12,694 bases of DNA from an uncultured Gammaproteobacteria bacterium (GTDB lineage Bacteria > Pseudomonadota > Gammaproteobacteria > Coxiellales > Coxiellaceae): positions 1 through 12,694 of the forward strand of contig CAIQCE010000129.1 in NCBI GenBank assembly GCA_903870185.1, read 5' to 3'. The position numbers and the translations under genes were made by a program. This document shows positions 1 to 7,593 of this stretch, piece by piece. Under the pieces are notes generated by a model. That model was not told the origin of the DNA and ran no database searches. It saw nothing but the letters and a program-made list of their open reading frames with translations. Numbering within the stretch: position 1 is the first letter of the stretch; each line of letters begins with the position of its first letter.

Positions 1-1
1 A

Positions 2-58
2 TTATTAAATAAAATAAAAAGTGTTCAGCGAATTTTAATTCAAATGAAGGAATATTAA
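2..58 (+). CDS. Possible 3' end of an upstream gene (partial, 18 codons visible)
   Basis: Frame 2 is open from the left edge to a TAA at 56-58 and would encode a basic C-terminal tail ending in Q-M-K-E-Y. The stop falls inside the stem of a terminator-like hairpin, which is the position expected for the end of a real gene. In Lvh-type loci the gene before virB2 is often a small CsrA-like regulator (LvrC), recalled from the literature. The visible residues are too few to say whether this is such a protein, and an open stretch of this length occurs by chance in AT-rich DNA. Confidence 0.25.
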   Translation, partial: LLNKIKSVQRILIQMKEY

Positions 59-72
59 TAATTCCTTTTTTT
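46..72 (+). terminator. Candidate rho-independent terminator upstream of the T4SS operon
   Basis: AAGGAAT (47-53) and ATTCCTT (61-67) form a perfect 7-bp stem around a 7-nt loop. The right arm runs into a stretch of T to position 72. The stem is GC-poor and therefore weak, but the T tract and its overlap with the stop codon at 56-58 fit an intrinsic terminator that insulates the vir operon from the gene before it. Confidence 0.35.
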
Positions 73-174
73 GAATTAATTCTTTAATCATGTAATATAA
101 ATCAAAAATAAACCAGCCGTTCGTCCAACACATAAATTCAATTAATCAATCAATTAACAAAATTCATACTAAAT

Positions 175-205
175 TTAACATCAGTTATTTTTCGTATGCT
201 ATAAA
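175..205 (+). promoter_or_regulatory. Candidate sigma-70 promoter of the virB operon (extended -10)
   Basis: TGCTATAAA at 197-205 matches the extended -10 pattern TG-n-TATAAT with one mismatch in the hexamer (200-205). A TTAACA at 175-180 is a possible -35, but its 19-nt spacing is long, so activity would depend on the extended -10. Transcription would begin near 212, inside the inverted repeat at 209-232. A weaker pair (TTGAAT 71-76, TAATAT 93-98) lies further upstream. The remaining leader from 73 to 174 is AT-rich with runs of AATTAATCAATC and holds no gene that I can support. Confidence 0.45.
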
Positions 206-208
206 TCT

Positions 209-232
209 TTAATCCAATAAATATTGGATTAA
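209..232 (+). promoter_or_regulatory. Perfect 11-bp inverted repeat just before virB2
   Basis: TTAATCCAATA (209-219) and TATTGGATTAA (222-232) are perfect inverted copies separated by AA. The repeat lies between the candidate -10 and the virB2 ribosome binding site, so it could be a repressor operator at the transcription start or a hairpin in the 5' leader. The stem holds a GGA (226-228), and a second GGA (240-242) is the Shine-Dalgarno itself. This is relevant because CsrA-like regulators accompany such loci. The function is inferred from position and symmetry only. Confidence 0.6.
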
Positions 233-250
233 CCTATGAGGATTTATTTT

Positions 251-544
251 ATGCGATTGCGAAACAAGGCTTTTACTTTATCTTTATTTTTATTGCCCAT
301 TAATTCCTTTGCCAGCTCACTTGGCTTTGGAAGCGACACTGTAACCTCAGTCATTTACAACATCTGTGACTGGCTTTCTGGAACACCTGCGATTGGTATT
401 GGCATCCTAACGGTAATTTGGTCTGGCTATGAAATGCTGCATGGTGAAATAGACAAACGTAAAATGATTACTCGCTGTATTGCACTGGCCTTGATTATTG
501 GTGGAGCGTACTTAGGTACAGAAATCATCATGAAGGGGCTTTAA
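251..544 (+). CDS. virB2: VirB2-type major pilin (LvhB2-like)
   Basis: This is the major subunit of the T4SS pilus. It would be exported, processed and held in the inner membrane until assembly. Starting at 251 it is 97 residues: a signal peptide (basic M-R-L-R-N-K, hydrophobic core, cleavage after S-F-A at residue 21), then a TrbC/VirB2-like mature region with two hydrophobic helices around a short charged loop (H-G-E-I-D-K-R-K). The longer reading from ATG 236 is possible, but GAGGA at 238-242 sits 8 nt before ATG 251, whereas 236 has only a poor site buried in the inverted repeat, so I prefer 251. It is the first gene of the operon; virB3 starts 2 nt after its stop. The family call rests on size, topology and position in front of virB3. 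Confidence 0.9.
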   Translation: MRLRNKAFTLSLFLLPINSFASSLGFGSDTVTSVIYNICDWLSGTPAIGIGILTVIWSGYEMLHGEIDKRKMITRCIALALIIGGAYLGTEIIMKGL

Positions 545-546
545 TC

Positions 547-837
547 GTGGTGGCTGAAACTAATCAAACTTATCCATTATTTGTGGCTTTAACTCGTCAA
601 CCGATGACTATGGGTGTTACCCAAACCTTCTTTGTCTTTAATTTCATGTTGTGCACAATTTTCTTTTTAATGACAATGAATATCGTTATTGCAGGCGGAA
701 TATTTTTTATCGCTCATTCAATTGGGGTGATGTGCTGCTGGAAGGATGAATGCTTTTTTGAAATCTTACTAGGGAAGTTTGAGCTTACCTGCCCTAATCG
801 ATCACTATGGGGATGCAATAGCTATGACCCTGAATAA
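547..837 (+). CDS. virB3: VirB3-type inner-membrane T4SS protein (LvhB3-like)
   Basis: VirB3 is a small inner-membrane protein that works with the VirB4 ATPase in pilus biogenesis. The 96-residue product has the family layout: a short polar N-terminus with L-F-x-A-L-T-R-Q-P, a long hydrophobic hairpin (about residues 22-65), then a tail with the usual K-D-E..F-E-I-L and W-G-x-N-S-Y-D-P patterns. It starts with GTG at 547 (or the adjacent GTG at 550), preceded by AAGGGG at 532-537. Six cysteines lie in and after the membrane segment, including a C-C pair, which is more than I would expect. Its end overlaps the preferred virB4 start by 14 nt, typical of translational coupling. Confidence 0.92.
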   Translation: MVAETNQTYPLFVALTRQPMTMGVTQTFFVFNFMLCTIFFLMTMNIVIAGGIFFIAHSIGVMCCWKDECFFEILLGKFELTCPNRSLWGCNSYDPE

Positions 838-3277
838 ACTGATCGGAAAATTAACGGCTCCTAAAGCTCGATCAGAGGCCTTATTTGATCGTGAGACTAA
901 GGCCTCAAAACATATTCCCTGGTCTTACTTTCTTACAGATGAAATCTTTAGTACGACTTCAGGATGTCTGGGTGCTGTGATTAAGGTCGAAGGTGTTCCT
1001 TCTGAAGTTCAAGACGTAGCTGAATTAGATCGATTGCAAAGCTCTTTAGGGTTTTTGATTCAAAGCTTAGGGGATGAATTTGGGTTATATGTAACACTGC
1101 ATCGAAATCTGCGATCTAGTGTGTTAGAGGGCCAATTCAAACCTGGTTTTTCTGAGGATTTTTGCAATGCTTATCAAAATCAATTTCAGGAATCCACTTT
1201 ATTTAAAAATGATCTTTATTTAACACTCCTACTCAAACCTCATCAGCAGGTACTGCCAAAAAGTGTAGCGATACTACAACGCTTTAAACTTAAAATCGAT
1301 GAGACCCAGCTTAGCAGCTTGCATGTGGCTCGGCTCAAGAAAATGAAAGCGGCTTTGATGCAATTAGTCACGACTTTAAAGACTTATTCCCCACAGTTGA
1401 TGGGGGGAAAGTCTAATAACGAAATGGTTATTGAAGAGCCTCTGAGCTTTTTATCCATTTTAGTCAACGGACGAGCTCATGATTTTATTAATCCTTACCA
1501 AAGTATTGCCTCTTATATCCCAAGGGTTCGATTGTTTTTTGGTTTTGACACCATTCACTTTCAAGGCCATGTGAGCGCTGAAGATCAATTTGGTGCCATG
1601 CTCTCCATTAAGCATTATTCACCTCATTCAAGTGCTGGCTATTTAGATGATTTACTCAAAGTTCCGTTTGAGCTGATTTCAACACACAGCTTTTTGTCGA
1701 TTGAAAAGAATAAGGCTCTGGAATTAATTAATACTCAGGTTAAACGCCTTCATTCAACCGACGACGCTGCTCACTCTCAAATTGCCGAATTGGATCAAGC
1801 CAAAGATGATTTAGCCAGTGGTCGATTAAGTTATGGCTACCATCATAATACCATCTTAGTTCTTGGAAAGAGCATTAGTGAGCTAGAAGATAAGGTCACT
1901 CTGGTCACCAAGCTCTATCAAGACAAGCGCTTGAGTGTTGTTCGTGAAACACTCAATCTCGAAAATGCCTTTTGGGCACAGATCCCTGGCAATGCCAAAA
2001 AGATTAAACGCTCAGCACCCATTAGCTCCCTTAACTTCAGCAGCTTTTGTTCACTCCATAATTATTATTCCGGTTATCTGGATCAGAACCATTTAGGTAG
2101 TGCCTTGATGCTTGCCGAAACTCCAAGCAAAACCCCTTTGTATTTTAATTTGCATGAACGGGCCTCAGGCCGATCTGATGATTTACCGAAAGGTCATACC
2201 ACCATTATTGGACCGTCTAATGCTGGTAAAACGGTTTTACTTACCACAATAGATGCGATGTTCCAAAAATATGGTATTCGCTCGTATTTCTTTGATCGCA
2301 ATTATGGTTGTGAAATCTATATTCGGGCTATGAGGGGAAGCTACCATCGGTTAGTGCCCGGCGAGGCTACTGGCTGGAATCCGTGCCAATTAACCGACAC
2401 CCTTCAAAACAGGGACTTTCTGGTTGATTTCATCATTGCTCTTTCAACGAGTACGAGCCCCTTATCACCCAGCGATCTTAACCAAATCGCAGAGGTCGTA
2501 GAACGCAATTACAGCCTGCCTTTGGAGAAACGCCGCTTAAGCACGATTGCGAGCTTCTTTCGTTTAGATTTCTCAGGTTTGGAATCTTTAAGCCGCTATT
2601 GTCGCTATTTTGATCGCAATGGAAAAAGTGGTGATCGCGCTTACTTGTTTGATAATGAAGTTGATAGCTTCAATAGCCAGACTCACAGCCTTGGCTTTGA
2701 TATGACGCATTGGTTGAGTGATGTGGGTGAGCCACCCGATGAATTCTTACCTATCTCCATGTATTTATTCCATCGAGTTGATGAGCATTTAGATGGTCGA
2801 TTAACCGCTTTGTATTTAGATGAAGGCTGGCAGTTTCTCAATCAGCCTTACTGGCAGAAAAAACTGGATGAGTATTTAGTCACTTGGCGTAAACGCAATG
2901 CCTTTATTGTCTTTGCCTCTCAATTGCCCGACAAAGTAGCGGCTTCTCCACTAGGTCCTGCACTGATTCAAGGTTCTGCGACTAATATTTTTTTGCCTAA
3001 CTCTAAAGCTCAAGAAGCGGATTATCGAGGTGCTTTTAAGCTTTCTCAGCGGGAGTTTGAACTTATTCGTTCAACACCACTTCAATCGCGTTACTTCTTA
3101 ATGAAACAAGGTCATGAAGCCGCTATAGCCCGATTTAATCTGCAAGGCTTAGAACGCTATTTAGCCGTATTATCGGGTAATGATAATTCTGTTCAGCATT
3201 GCACCCAATTGCGTGAGCAATATGGTAATGATCCTGCTGGCTGGCTTCCACATTTTTATCAGGAGGCAGAGTCATGA
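824..3277 (+). CDS. virB4: VirB4-type secretion ATPase (LvhB4-like)
   Basis: VirB4 is the large ATPase at the inner-membrane base of the machine, needed for pilus assembly and substrate transport. From ATG 824 the protein has 817 residues, a normal family length. An N-terminal VirB4 domain is followed by a RecA-like ATPase domain with Walker A G-P-S-N-A-G-K-T at 463-470, Walker B L-Y-L-D-E-G-W at 663-669 and a F-A-S-Q motif at 697-700. The open frame reaches back to a TTG at 779, but GGGG at 809-812 is well placed for ATG 824, while the purine tract before 779 is too close, so 824 is preferred. The stop overlaps virB5 by 4 nt (ATGA). All expected catalytic motifs are intact. Confidence 0.96.
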   Translation: MTLNKLIGKLTAPKARSEALFDRETKASKHIPWSYFLTDEIFSTTSGCLGAVIKVEGVPSEVQDVAELDRLQSSLGFLIQSLGDEFGLYVTLHRNLRSSVLEGQFKPGFSEDFCNAYQNQFQESTLFKNDLYLTLLLKPHQQVLPKSVAILQRFKLKIDETQLSSLHVARLKKMKAALMQLVTTLKTYSPQLMGGKSNNEMVIEEPLSFLSILVNGRAHDFINPYQSIASYIPRVRLFFGFDTIHFQGHVSAEDQFGAMLSIKHYSPHSSAGYLDDLLKVPFELISTHSFLSIEKNKALELINTQVKRLHSTDDAAHSQIAELDQAKDDLASGRLSYGYHHNTILVLGKSISELEDKVTLVTKLYQDKRLSVVRETLNLENAFWAQIPGNAKKIKRSAPISSLNFSSFCSLHNYYSGYLDQNHLGSALMLAETPSKTPLYFNLHERASGRSDDLPKGHTTIIGPSNAGKTVLLTTIDAMFQKYGIRSYFFDRNYGCEIYIRAMRGSYHRLVPGEATGWNPCQLTDTLQNRDFLVDFIIALSTSTSPLSPSDLNQIAEVVERNYSLPLEKRRLSTIASFFRLDFSGLESLSRYCRYFDRNGKSGDRAYLFDNEVDSFNSQTHSLGFDMTHWLSDVGEPPDEFLPISMYLFHRVDEHLDGRLTALYLDEGWQFLNQPYWQKKLDEYLVTWRKRNAFIVFASQLPDKVAASPLGPALIQGSATNIFLPNSKAQEADYRGAFKLSQREFELIRSTPLQSRYFLMKQGHEAAIARFNLQGLERYLAVLSGNDNSVQHCTQLREQYGNDPAGWLPHFYQEAES

Positions 3278-3981
3278 AAAAGCAGTCATTGATTTATCTT
3301 CTAGCAATCTTATTGTTCCTACCGTTTACCAATTCCTACGCCATTGATATTGGTGGCATTACCTCTTGGTTACAAAAGACCTATGGCATTAATGTTGATA
3401 TCAAAAAACTGGATCAAGAAATCCAGCGCACCCAACAAAGCACCCTGCTGGAATTACAGCATGATCTACGTGGCAATTATGGCTATGGTAATTTATTTAA
3501 TTCCTCTCAAGACCTGGCTAATCGGCAATGGTCTCAAGGCAGTTGGCTGGATGCTTTAAATCAAACCAGTACGGGTAAAACTTCCGCCTTTGTTCAAGCG
3601 CAACAAGCCTATGCCAATCTCTATCCACTGGTAACGCCTGCTTTAATTGGAAGCTCTCTTAAAGAAGGTTCATTAAAGAGAAGCTATTATACCCAGTCAA
3701 GCCAAATCAGTCGTACTGCTCTAGCCGCTTCTTCTTACAGTTACGGTCAAATTAACCAACACCTACAACAGATGCACAGCATCTTATCCGAACTTGAAAA
3801 GCAACCTACTGAGAAAGCGGCCATTGATCTTACTGCTCGCTTAATTGGTGAAGTGGGTTTTATTCAGTTGGAAGGTTTAAAGCAACAAAATATCCAGAAC
3901 CAAATTGCCGCCACAGAGTCTCAAAACAATGTGAATGGTATGAGTGATCAATCCCGTTTTATGCAGTGGAACCCCAGGTAA
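3274..3981 (+). CDS. virB5: VirB5-type minor pilin (LvhB5-like)
   Basis: VirB5 is a periplasmic protein found at the pilus tip, thought to help pilus assembly and host-cell contact. The product is 235 residues with a clear signal peptide (M-K-K, hydrophobic residues 5-18, cleavage after S-Y-A at 23). The mature part is rich in Gln, Ser and Ala and looks largely helical, as in VirB5/TraC proteins, and has no cysteines. It has an excellent ribosome binding site (AGGAGG 3261-3266, 7 nt before ATG) and overlaps virB4 by ATGA. Sequence is poorly conserved in this family, so the call relies on the signal peptide, composition, length and the position between virB4 and virB6. Confidence 0.88.
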   Translation: MKKQSLIYLLAILLFLPFTNSYAIDIGGITSWLQKTYGINVDIKKLDQEIQRTQQSTLLELQHDLRGNYGYGNLFNSSQDLANRQWSQGSWLDALNQTSTGKTSAFVQAQQAYANLYPLVTPALIGSSLKEGSLKRSYYTQSSQISRTALAASSYSYGQINQHLQQMHSILSELEKQPTEKAAIDLTARLIGEVGFIQLEGLKQQNIQNQIAATESQNNVNGMSDQSRFMQWNPR

Positions 3982-4000
3982 ATTTTAAAGGAAAAGGTCT

Positions 4001-4144
4001 ATGAAAAAAATCGTTGTCTCATTGTTCTTAATCAGCTTCTTGAGTGGGTGTGCTCATACGCCACCACTCAAAGCTCCCTGCAATTGGTCAGGCAGCAATT
4101 GCCACCCACGAATTAAAGTGAATCAGTGGGACACCCATCAATAA
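4001..4144 (+). CDS. virB7: Small VirB7-like outer-membrane lipoprotein (47 residues)
   Basis: The product starts M-K-K, has a hydrophobic segment and a perfect lipobox L-S-G-C with the lipidated cysteine at 17. The mature part is only 31 residues, ending K-V-N-Q-W-D-T-H-Q. VirB7 proteins are short lipoproteins that pack against VirB9 in the outer-membrane ring, and a hydrophobic-N-x-x-W type segment near the C-terminus is reminiscent of Agrobacterium VirB7. Two further cysteines (27 and 34) could pair with each other; the VirB9 here has none. AAGGAAAAGG (3988-3997) precedes the ATG. The gene lies between virB5 and virB6, where RP4 carries the entry-exclusion lipoprotein TrbK and where, from memory, the Lvh locus has lvrD. 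An exclusion or LvrD role is the main alternative to VirB7. Confidence 0.75.
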   Translation: MKKIVVSLFLISFLSGCAHTPPLKAPCNWSGSNCHPRIKVNQWDTHQ

Positions 4145-4154
4145 GGAGCACTCT

Positions 4155-5069
4155 ATGTCGTCAGGCGGAATGATTGTCGGTTTACTCAATAGCATGGATA
4201 GCTTGTCCCATACCTTTGTGTTTCAAGGCTATCAGAATCTAGTATCGACCTATAAACCCGCTATTGAAGGACTAGTCTTGTTAGCCGTCATTGTGTTTGG
4301 TTATGGCAGCTTAACCGGCTGGATTTCTCTGTCATTACAGGAAGTGAGTAAGCGTGCTTTATTATTTGGGTTTATATTAACCTTCGCTCTGAACTGGGGC
4401 CACTTTTCCGAGTTTGTTTATAGCCTCTTTACCAATGCACCCAATGAAATTGCCTCTCACTTAGTGGAGTCTTTACCGGGCAATCCCTTTGGCGGTGTTG
4501 GCGGCGTCAACGAGGCTCTGCAAGAAGCATGGTACGATTTAGTGACCTTCTATGATGCTATCTGGGACCGAGGCAGCGTATCAAGCCCCATGCCTTATCT
4601 ATGGGCTTGCTTACTCTTCCTTATTGGACTTATTTTACTAGCCATTGCTCTCATTGAACTCATTATTGCTAAATTTGGTTTAGCAATTTACTTGGTGCTA
4701 GCACCTCTTATTATCCCTATGCTCTTATTTAAAGCCACCAAAGAAGTGATTTTTGATGGTTGGTTACGCCATTTAGTCGGCTTTGCTTTTATACCCATCT
4801 TTATTACTTCAGCGCTCACACTCGGGCTGATGTTAATGGCCGAAAGTGATAATGCCATTAAAGCCGCTATTGCGGCCGATCAACTCACTATCACCGCTAT
4901 TGCGCCCCATCTTATTTCATCACTGATTTGCATCGGTTTACTGCTAAAAGCGACTGCTATGGCAGCGAGCACTGCAGGGGGATTTTCAACAGCCTCTGCT
5001 TCTTGGATCGGTCACAAGGCGAAAAACATAGGTGGCTGGACCGTTAAAAAATTATTCGGGAGAAAATAA
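4155..5069 (+). CDS. virB6: VirB6-type polytopic inner-membrane channel protein (LvhB6-like)
   Basis: VirB6 is the multi-spanning inner-membrane component that contacts substrate during transfer. The 304-residue product has about six hydrophobic segments (34-56, 65-83, 148-172, 174-193, 206-228, 248-268). A polar loop of about 65 residues lies between the second and third, and the C-terminus is basic (K-K-L-F-G-R-K). This layout is typical of TrbL/VirB6 proteins. D-G-W-L-R-H at 201-206 occupies the place of the conserved Trp-containing segment before the fifth helix. AAGGAG (4143-4148) lies 6 nt before the ATG, overlapping the stop of the lipoprotein gene. The stop shares one base with the virB8 start (TAATG). 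Confidence 0.93.
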   Translation: MSSGGMIVGLLNSMDSLSHTFVFQGYQNLVSTYKPAIEGLVLLAVIVFGYGSLTGWISLSLQEVSKRALLFGFILTFALNWGHFSEFVYSLFTNAPNEIASHLVESLPGNPFGGVGGVNEALQEAWYDLVTFYDAIWDRGSVSSPMPYLWACLLFLIGLILLAIALIELIIAKFGLAIYLVLAPLIIPMLLFKATKEVIFDGWLRHLVGFAFIPIFITSALTLGLMLMAESDNAIKAAIAADQLTITAIAPHLISSLICIGLLLKATAMAASTAGGFSTASASWIGHKAKNIGGWTVKKLFGRK

Positions 5070-5794
5070 TGGATCTAAAACACTTTGAAGCCGGTCGCGC
5101 TTGGTTTGAAGAAAATTATGAGCATGCCAAGATTATTTCTAATCGTTGGTTTGTAGGTTGTATTGCCTCTCTCTTAACCTGCATGCTATTAAGCCTTTGC
5201 TTAATTTTTGTCTTTCCACTCAAAACGTTAGTGCCTTTAATCATTCATCAGAATTCAGTCACCGGCGAAGTCTGGGTCACGCATCCACCCACACCATTTG
5301 TACCGGAAAATGATGCTCAAGTGCAATCCGATATTGTGCGCTATATGACGGCTCGTGAAAGCTATAGCGCCGCAGATTTAAATCAGCGCTTTCAGCTAAT
5401 CGTGTTATTGAGCGCCAATGAGATTGGTAAACACTATGCCACGGATCAATCCAATAGCAATCCCAATGCACTGGTTTCTCGATTAGGACATGAAGGCACC
5501 CGAACCATTCGTATAGAGGATATTGTCTTTATTGATAAAGCAGGACTTCAAGAATTACGTCACTTTAAAGAACCTACCCAAAATTTAGCTAAAGTGGATT
5601 TTATCACGACTACCACCGATAAAGCGGGTAACAAAAGCAATCAAGCTTGGGTCGCCACTATTAGCTGGAGTTACAGAGGTCTTCCTAACAATCAACTCGA
5701 AGCGTGGGAAAACTGGAATGGCTTCATTGTCACGACCTATCGAGTTGACCCACGCAATCTTCAACCCACCCAATCTTCAGGAGTTAGCCCATGA
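5069..5794 (+). CDS. virB8: VirB8-type assembly factor (LvhB8-like)
   Basis: VirB8 is a bitopic inner-membrane protein that nucleates assembly through its periplasmic domain. The 241-residue product has a short cytoplasmic N-terminus with W-F-E-E-N-Y, one membrane segment at about 28-49, and a periplasmic NTF2-like domain of about 190 residues. That domain includes the family's Y-x-x-A-R-E-S-Y-x-x-x-D-L pattern early on and an N-x-N-A-L-V segment in the middle. Near the end, W-N-G-F-I-V-T-T-Y-R-V-D-P-R-N-L is the usual VirB8 C-terminal motif. GGGAG (5058-5062) precedes the ATG. The stop overlaps virB9 by ATGA. Nothing is missing compared with the family. Confidence 0.95.
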   Translation: MDLKHFEAGRAWFEENYEHAKIISNRWFVGCIASLLTCMLLSLCLIFVFPLKTLVPLIIHQNSVTGEVWVTHPPTPFVPENDAQVQSDIVRYMTARESYSAADLNQRFQLIVLLSANEIGKHYATDQSNSNPNALVSRLGHEGTRTIRIEDIVFIDKAGLQELRHFKEPTQNLAKVDFITTTTDKAGNKSNQAWVATISWSYRGLPNNQLEAWENWNGFIVTTYRVDPRNLQPTQSSGVSP

Positions 5795-6540
5795 AAAAAA
5801 TGATTCTAGTCTCTCTACTTATCCTCTTAAGCATTCAAGATATCTATGCCAGTCAAACACCCCAAGGATTAGCAAGCGATCCTCGTATCAAGATTGTGAA
5901 CTACGATCCTAATAATGTGGTTACCTTGCAGGGTCAACACCAAGTGGATACCGCAATTGAATTTGATAAAGAAGAAAGTATTTTATTAGTGGAAAGTGGT
6001 GACTCAACCGCTTGGCTCACCGAGATTAATAAGAACGTGCCGTATATGCTCTATTTAAAACCGAGCCTACCTGCCTCTGATACCAATATGATTGTGGTGA
6101 CTACTGAACGACGTTATCAATTTCATCTCATGACCTCTTTAGATAAACAGAATGATAAAGATGTCGCTTATTTAGTCGTCTTTAAATATCCTGAAAAAGA
6201 AAAGCGGAAATTGGAACAACAAGCGATTAATCTTCAACGTAGCCTTTTAGGCAGCATGCCGTTAAGTCCTTTGCAGTGGAATTATAACTATTCATTTTAT
6301 GGCTCCAAACTCATTGCACCGATTCAAGCGGTTGATAATGGCAAATTCACCGTGTTTAAATTTTCAGACAATACCACCATTCCCGCTATCTTTTCCGTAG
6401 ACTCACATGGCAATGAGTCCATGGTCAATTTTAGAGTCGATGGCGACTATCTTTTTATACAAGGCATCTATCGGCAATTCACACTCCGCAACGGCGAAGA
6501 TGTCACGACCCTTTATAACGACAACTATCGAGTGAGGTAA
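5791..6540 (+). CDS. virB9: VirB9-type outer-core complex protein (LvhB9-like)
   Basis: VirB9 is a periplasmic protein that joins VirB7 and VirB10 in the outer-membrane core ring. The 249-residue product has a signal peptide (M-K-K-M, cleavage after I-Y-A at 20) and then an N-terminal beta domain with D-P-R-I-K-I-V-N-Y-D-P. The C-terminal beta-sandwich carries W-N-Y-N-Y-S-F-Y-G and N-F-R-V-D-G-D-Y-L-F-I-Q-G, the typical V-x-G-x-Y-hydrophobic pattern of the CagX/VirB9 family. There are no cysteines, so the VirB7-VirB9 disulfide known from Agrobacterium cannot form here. AGGAG (5779-5783) lies 7 nt before ATG 5791. An in-frame ATG at 5800 is less well spaced. Three bases separate its stop from virB10. 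Confidence 0.95.
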   Translation: MKKMILVSLLILLSIQDIYASQTPQGLASDPRIKIVNYDPNNVVTLQGQHQVDTAIEFDKEESILLVESGDSTAWLTEINKNVPYMLYLKPSLPASDTNMIVVTTERRYQFHLMTSLDKQNDKDVAYLVVFKYPEKEKRKLEQQAINLQRSLLGSMPLSPLQWNYNYSFYGSKLIAPIQAVDNGKFTVFKFSDNTTIPAIFSVDSHGNESMVNFRVDGDYLFIQGIYRQFTLRNGEDVTTLYNDNYRVR

Positions 6541-6543
6541 GCC

Positions 6544-7593
6544 ATGAGTGAAGCAGCTGAAAATGAAGCTACCAAAATTGAAGAACCATCTCCGACACCC
6601 GTAGCAAAACCCATTAAGGGAAAACGTCACGCTAAAAAATTATTGGCTGCAGTTCTCGCCGTAGGATTACTGACTATCTTCTTGAGTAATCATCACGAGG
6701 AAAAACCCAATAAGCCCAACACAGAGCTTACTCAAGAGGAAATACTAACGCTGCCCACACCTCAATTGCCAAAAGCCGATTTTCCCAAAAAACTGCCTTC
6801 ACCCGATGAACTGAAACAACAAATGGAAGATGAAAAACTTCAAAAAATTCGGATGCTGGCACCCGGAATTATGTTTGCAGCAGATGAGTCCAAACGAGGC
6901 CCATCCACAGCTTCTAACAACGGGAATATTTTAGGCGATAACAACAGCAATGCTCAGTTTATGTCTCGTGTAGGTGATCACCAAGCCCCTGTAGTAATGG
7001 CAAGCCACATCCAACACCCAGGTTTTACTCTAGCCCAAGGCACCTTAATTTGGGCCACGTTAGAAACTGAAATTGCCTCAGACTTACCGGGCATGGTACG
7101 TGCCGTCACTTCTCAAAACATTTATTCGGAAGATGGCACTGAAGTCTTACTACCTCGAGGCTCCCGACTCATCGGTCAGTATACAAGCTCTATTGCGGCA
7201 GGACAGGAGCGTGTCTTTGTTGTATGGCAGCGCGCCATTCGACCTGATCATATTGATATTCAACTGAACTCTCCAGGGACAGATCCATTAGGCACTGCCG
7301 GTATGGGTGCCGATATGATTGATCACCATTTCTGGTCTCAATTTGGCAATGCTTTGTTGCTCAGCATGATTGGTGCAAGTACAGCGACTGTAGGCGTTAA
7401 CAACGCCCAAGACCCGTTTAATTCAGCTGCAGCCTATCGTGAAGCTTTAAGTAATAGCTTTTCAGAATCAGCCTCGAATAGCCTGGAGTCCAATGGATCG
7501 ATCAAACCCACGATTTACGTTAATCAAGGCAAAAAGATCAGTGTCTTTGTGGCGCAGGATCTCGATTTCTTTAATGAATTGAAAGCACGATGA
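6544..7593 (+). CDS. virB10: VirB10-type energy-sensing core protein (LvhB10-like)
   Basis: VirB10 spans both membranes, coupling ATP use at the inner membrane to opening of the outer-membrane channel. The 349-residue product has a short cytoplasmic N-terminus, one membrane segment (about 33-48) after a basic stretch, and a Pro/Lys/Glu-rich periplasmic linker (about 52-95). The conserved C-terminal domain contains L-P-R-G-S-R-L-I-G-x-Y and S-D-L-P-G-M-V. The G-T-A-G-M-G-A-D loop and the following hydrophobic F-G-N-A-L-L-L-S-M-I-G-A correspond to the antenna that forms the outer-membrane pore. The protein is near the short end of the family, mainly because of a compact linker. GAGG (6534-6537) overlaps the virB9 stop region. 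The stop overlaps virB11 by ATGA. Confidence 0.96.
   Translation: MSEAAENEATKIEEPSPTPVAKPIKGKRHAKKLLAAVLAVGLLTIFLSNHHEEKPNKPNTELTQEEILTLPTPQLPKADFPKKLPSPDELKQQMEDEKLQKIRMLAPGIMFAADESKRGPSTASNNGNILGDNNSNAQFMSRVGDHQAPVVMASHIQHPGFTLAQGTLIWATLETEIASDLPGMVRAVTSQNIYSEDGTEVLLPRGSRLIGQYTSSIAAGQERVFVVWQRAIRPDHIDIQLNSPGTDPLGTAGMGADMIDHHFWSQFGNALLLSMIGASTATVGVNNAQDPFNSAAAYREALSNSFSESASNSLESNGSIKPTIYVNQGKKISVFVAQDLDFFNELKAR

Noticed and set aside
141..160. AATTAATCAATC-type repeats in the leader as iterons or an attachment site
   Set aside because: They are short, imperfect and of low complexity, as expected in such AT-rich DNA, and there is no second copy at the other end of the window.
236..250. Use of ATG 236 as the virB2 start
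   Set aside because: It lacks a well-placed ribosome binding site and would put one inside the inverted repeat, while GAGGA is ideally spaced for ATG 251. It is kept as an alternative.
779..823. TTG 779 as the start of virB4
   Set aside because: The purine tract AGGGAA is only about 2 nt away, and ATG 824 has a better spaced GGGG.
3344..3559. 71-codon + strand frame inside virB5
   Set aside because: It lies wholly within a gene with a signal peptide and a strong ribosome binding site, in another frame, and resembles no protein.
5277..5773. Two - strand frames (62-64 codons) opposite virB8
   Set aside because: They are antisense to a convincing VirB8 gene, with no start signals of their own.
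6403..6630. 75-codon - strand frame across the virB9/virB10 junction
   Set aside because: It is antisense to two well-supported genes, and its composition is explained by their codon pattern.
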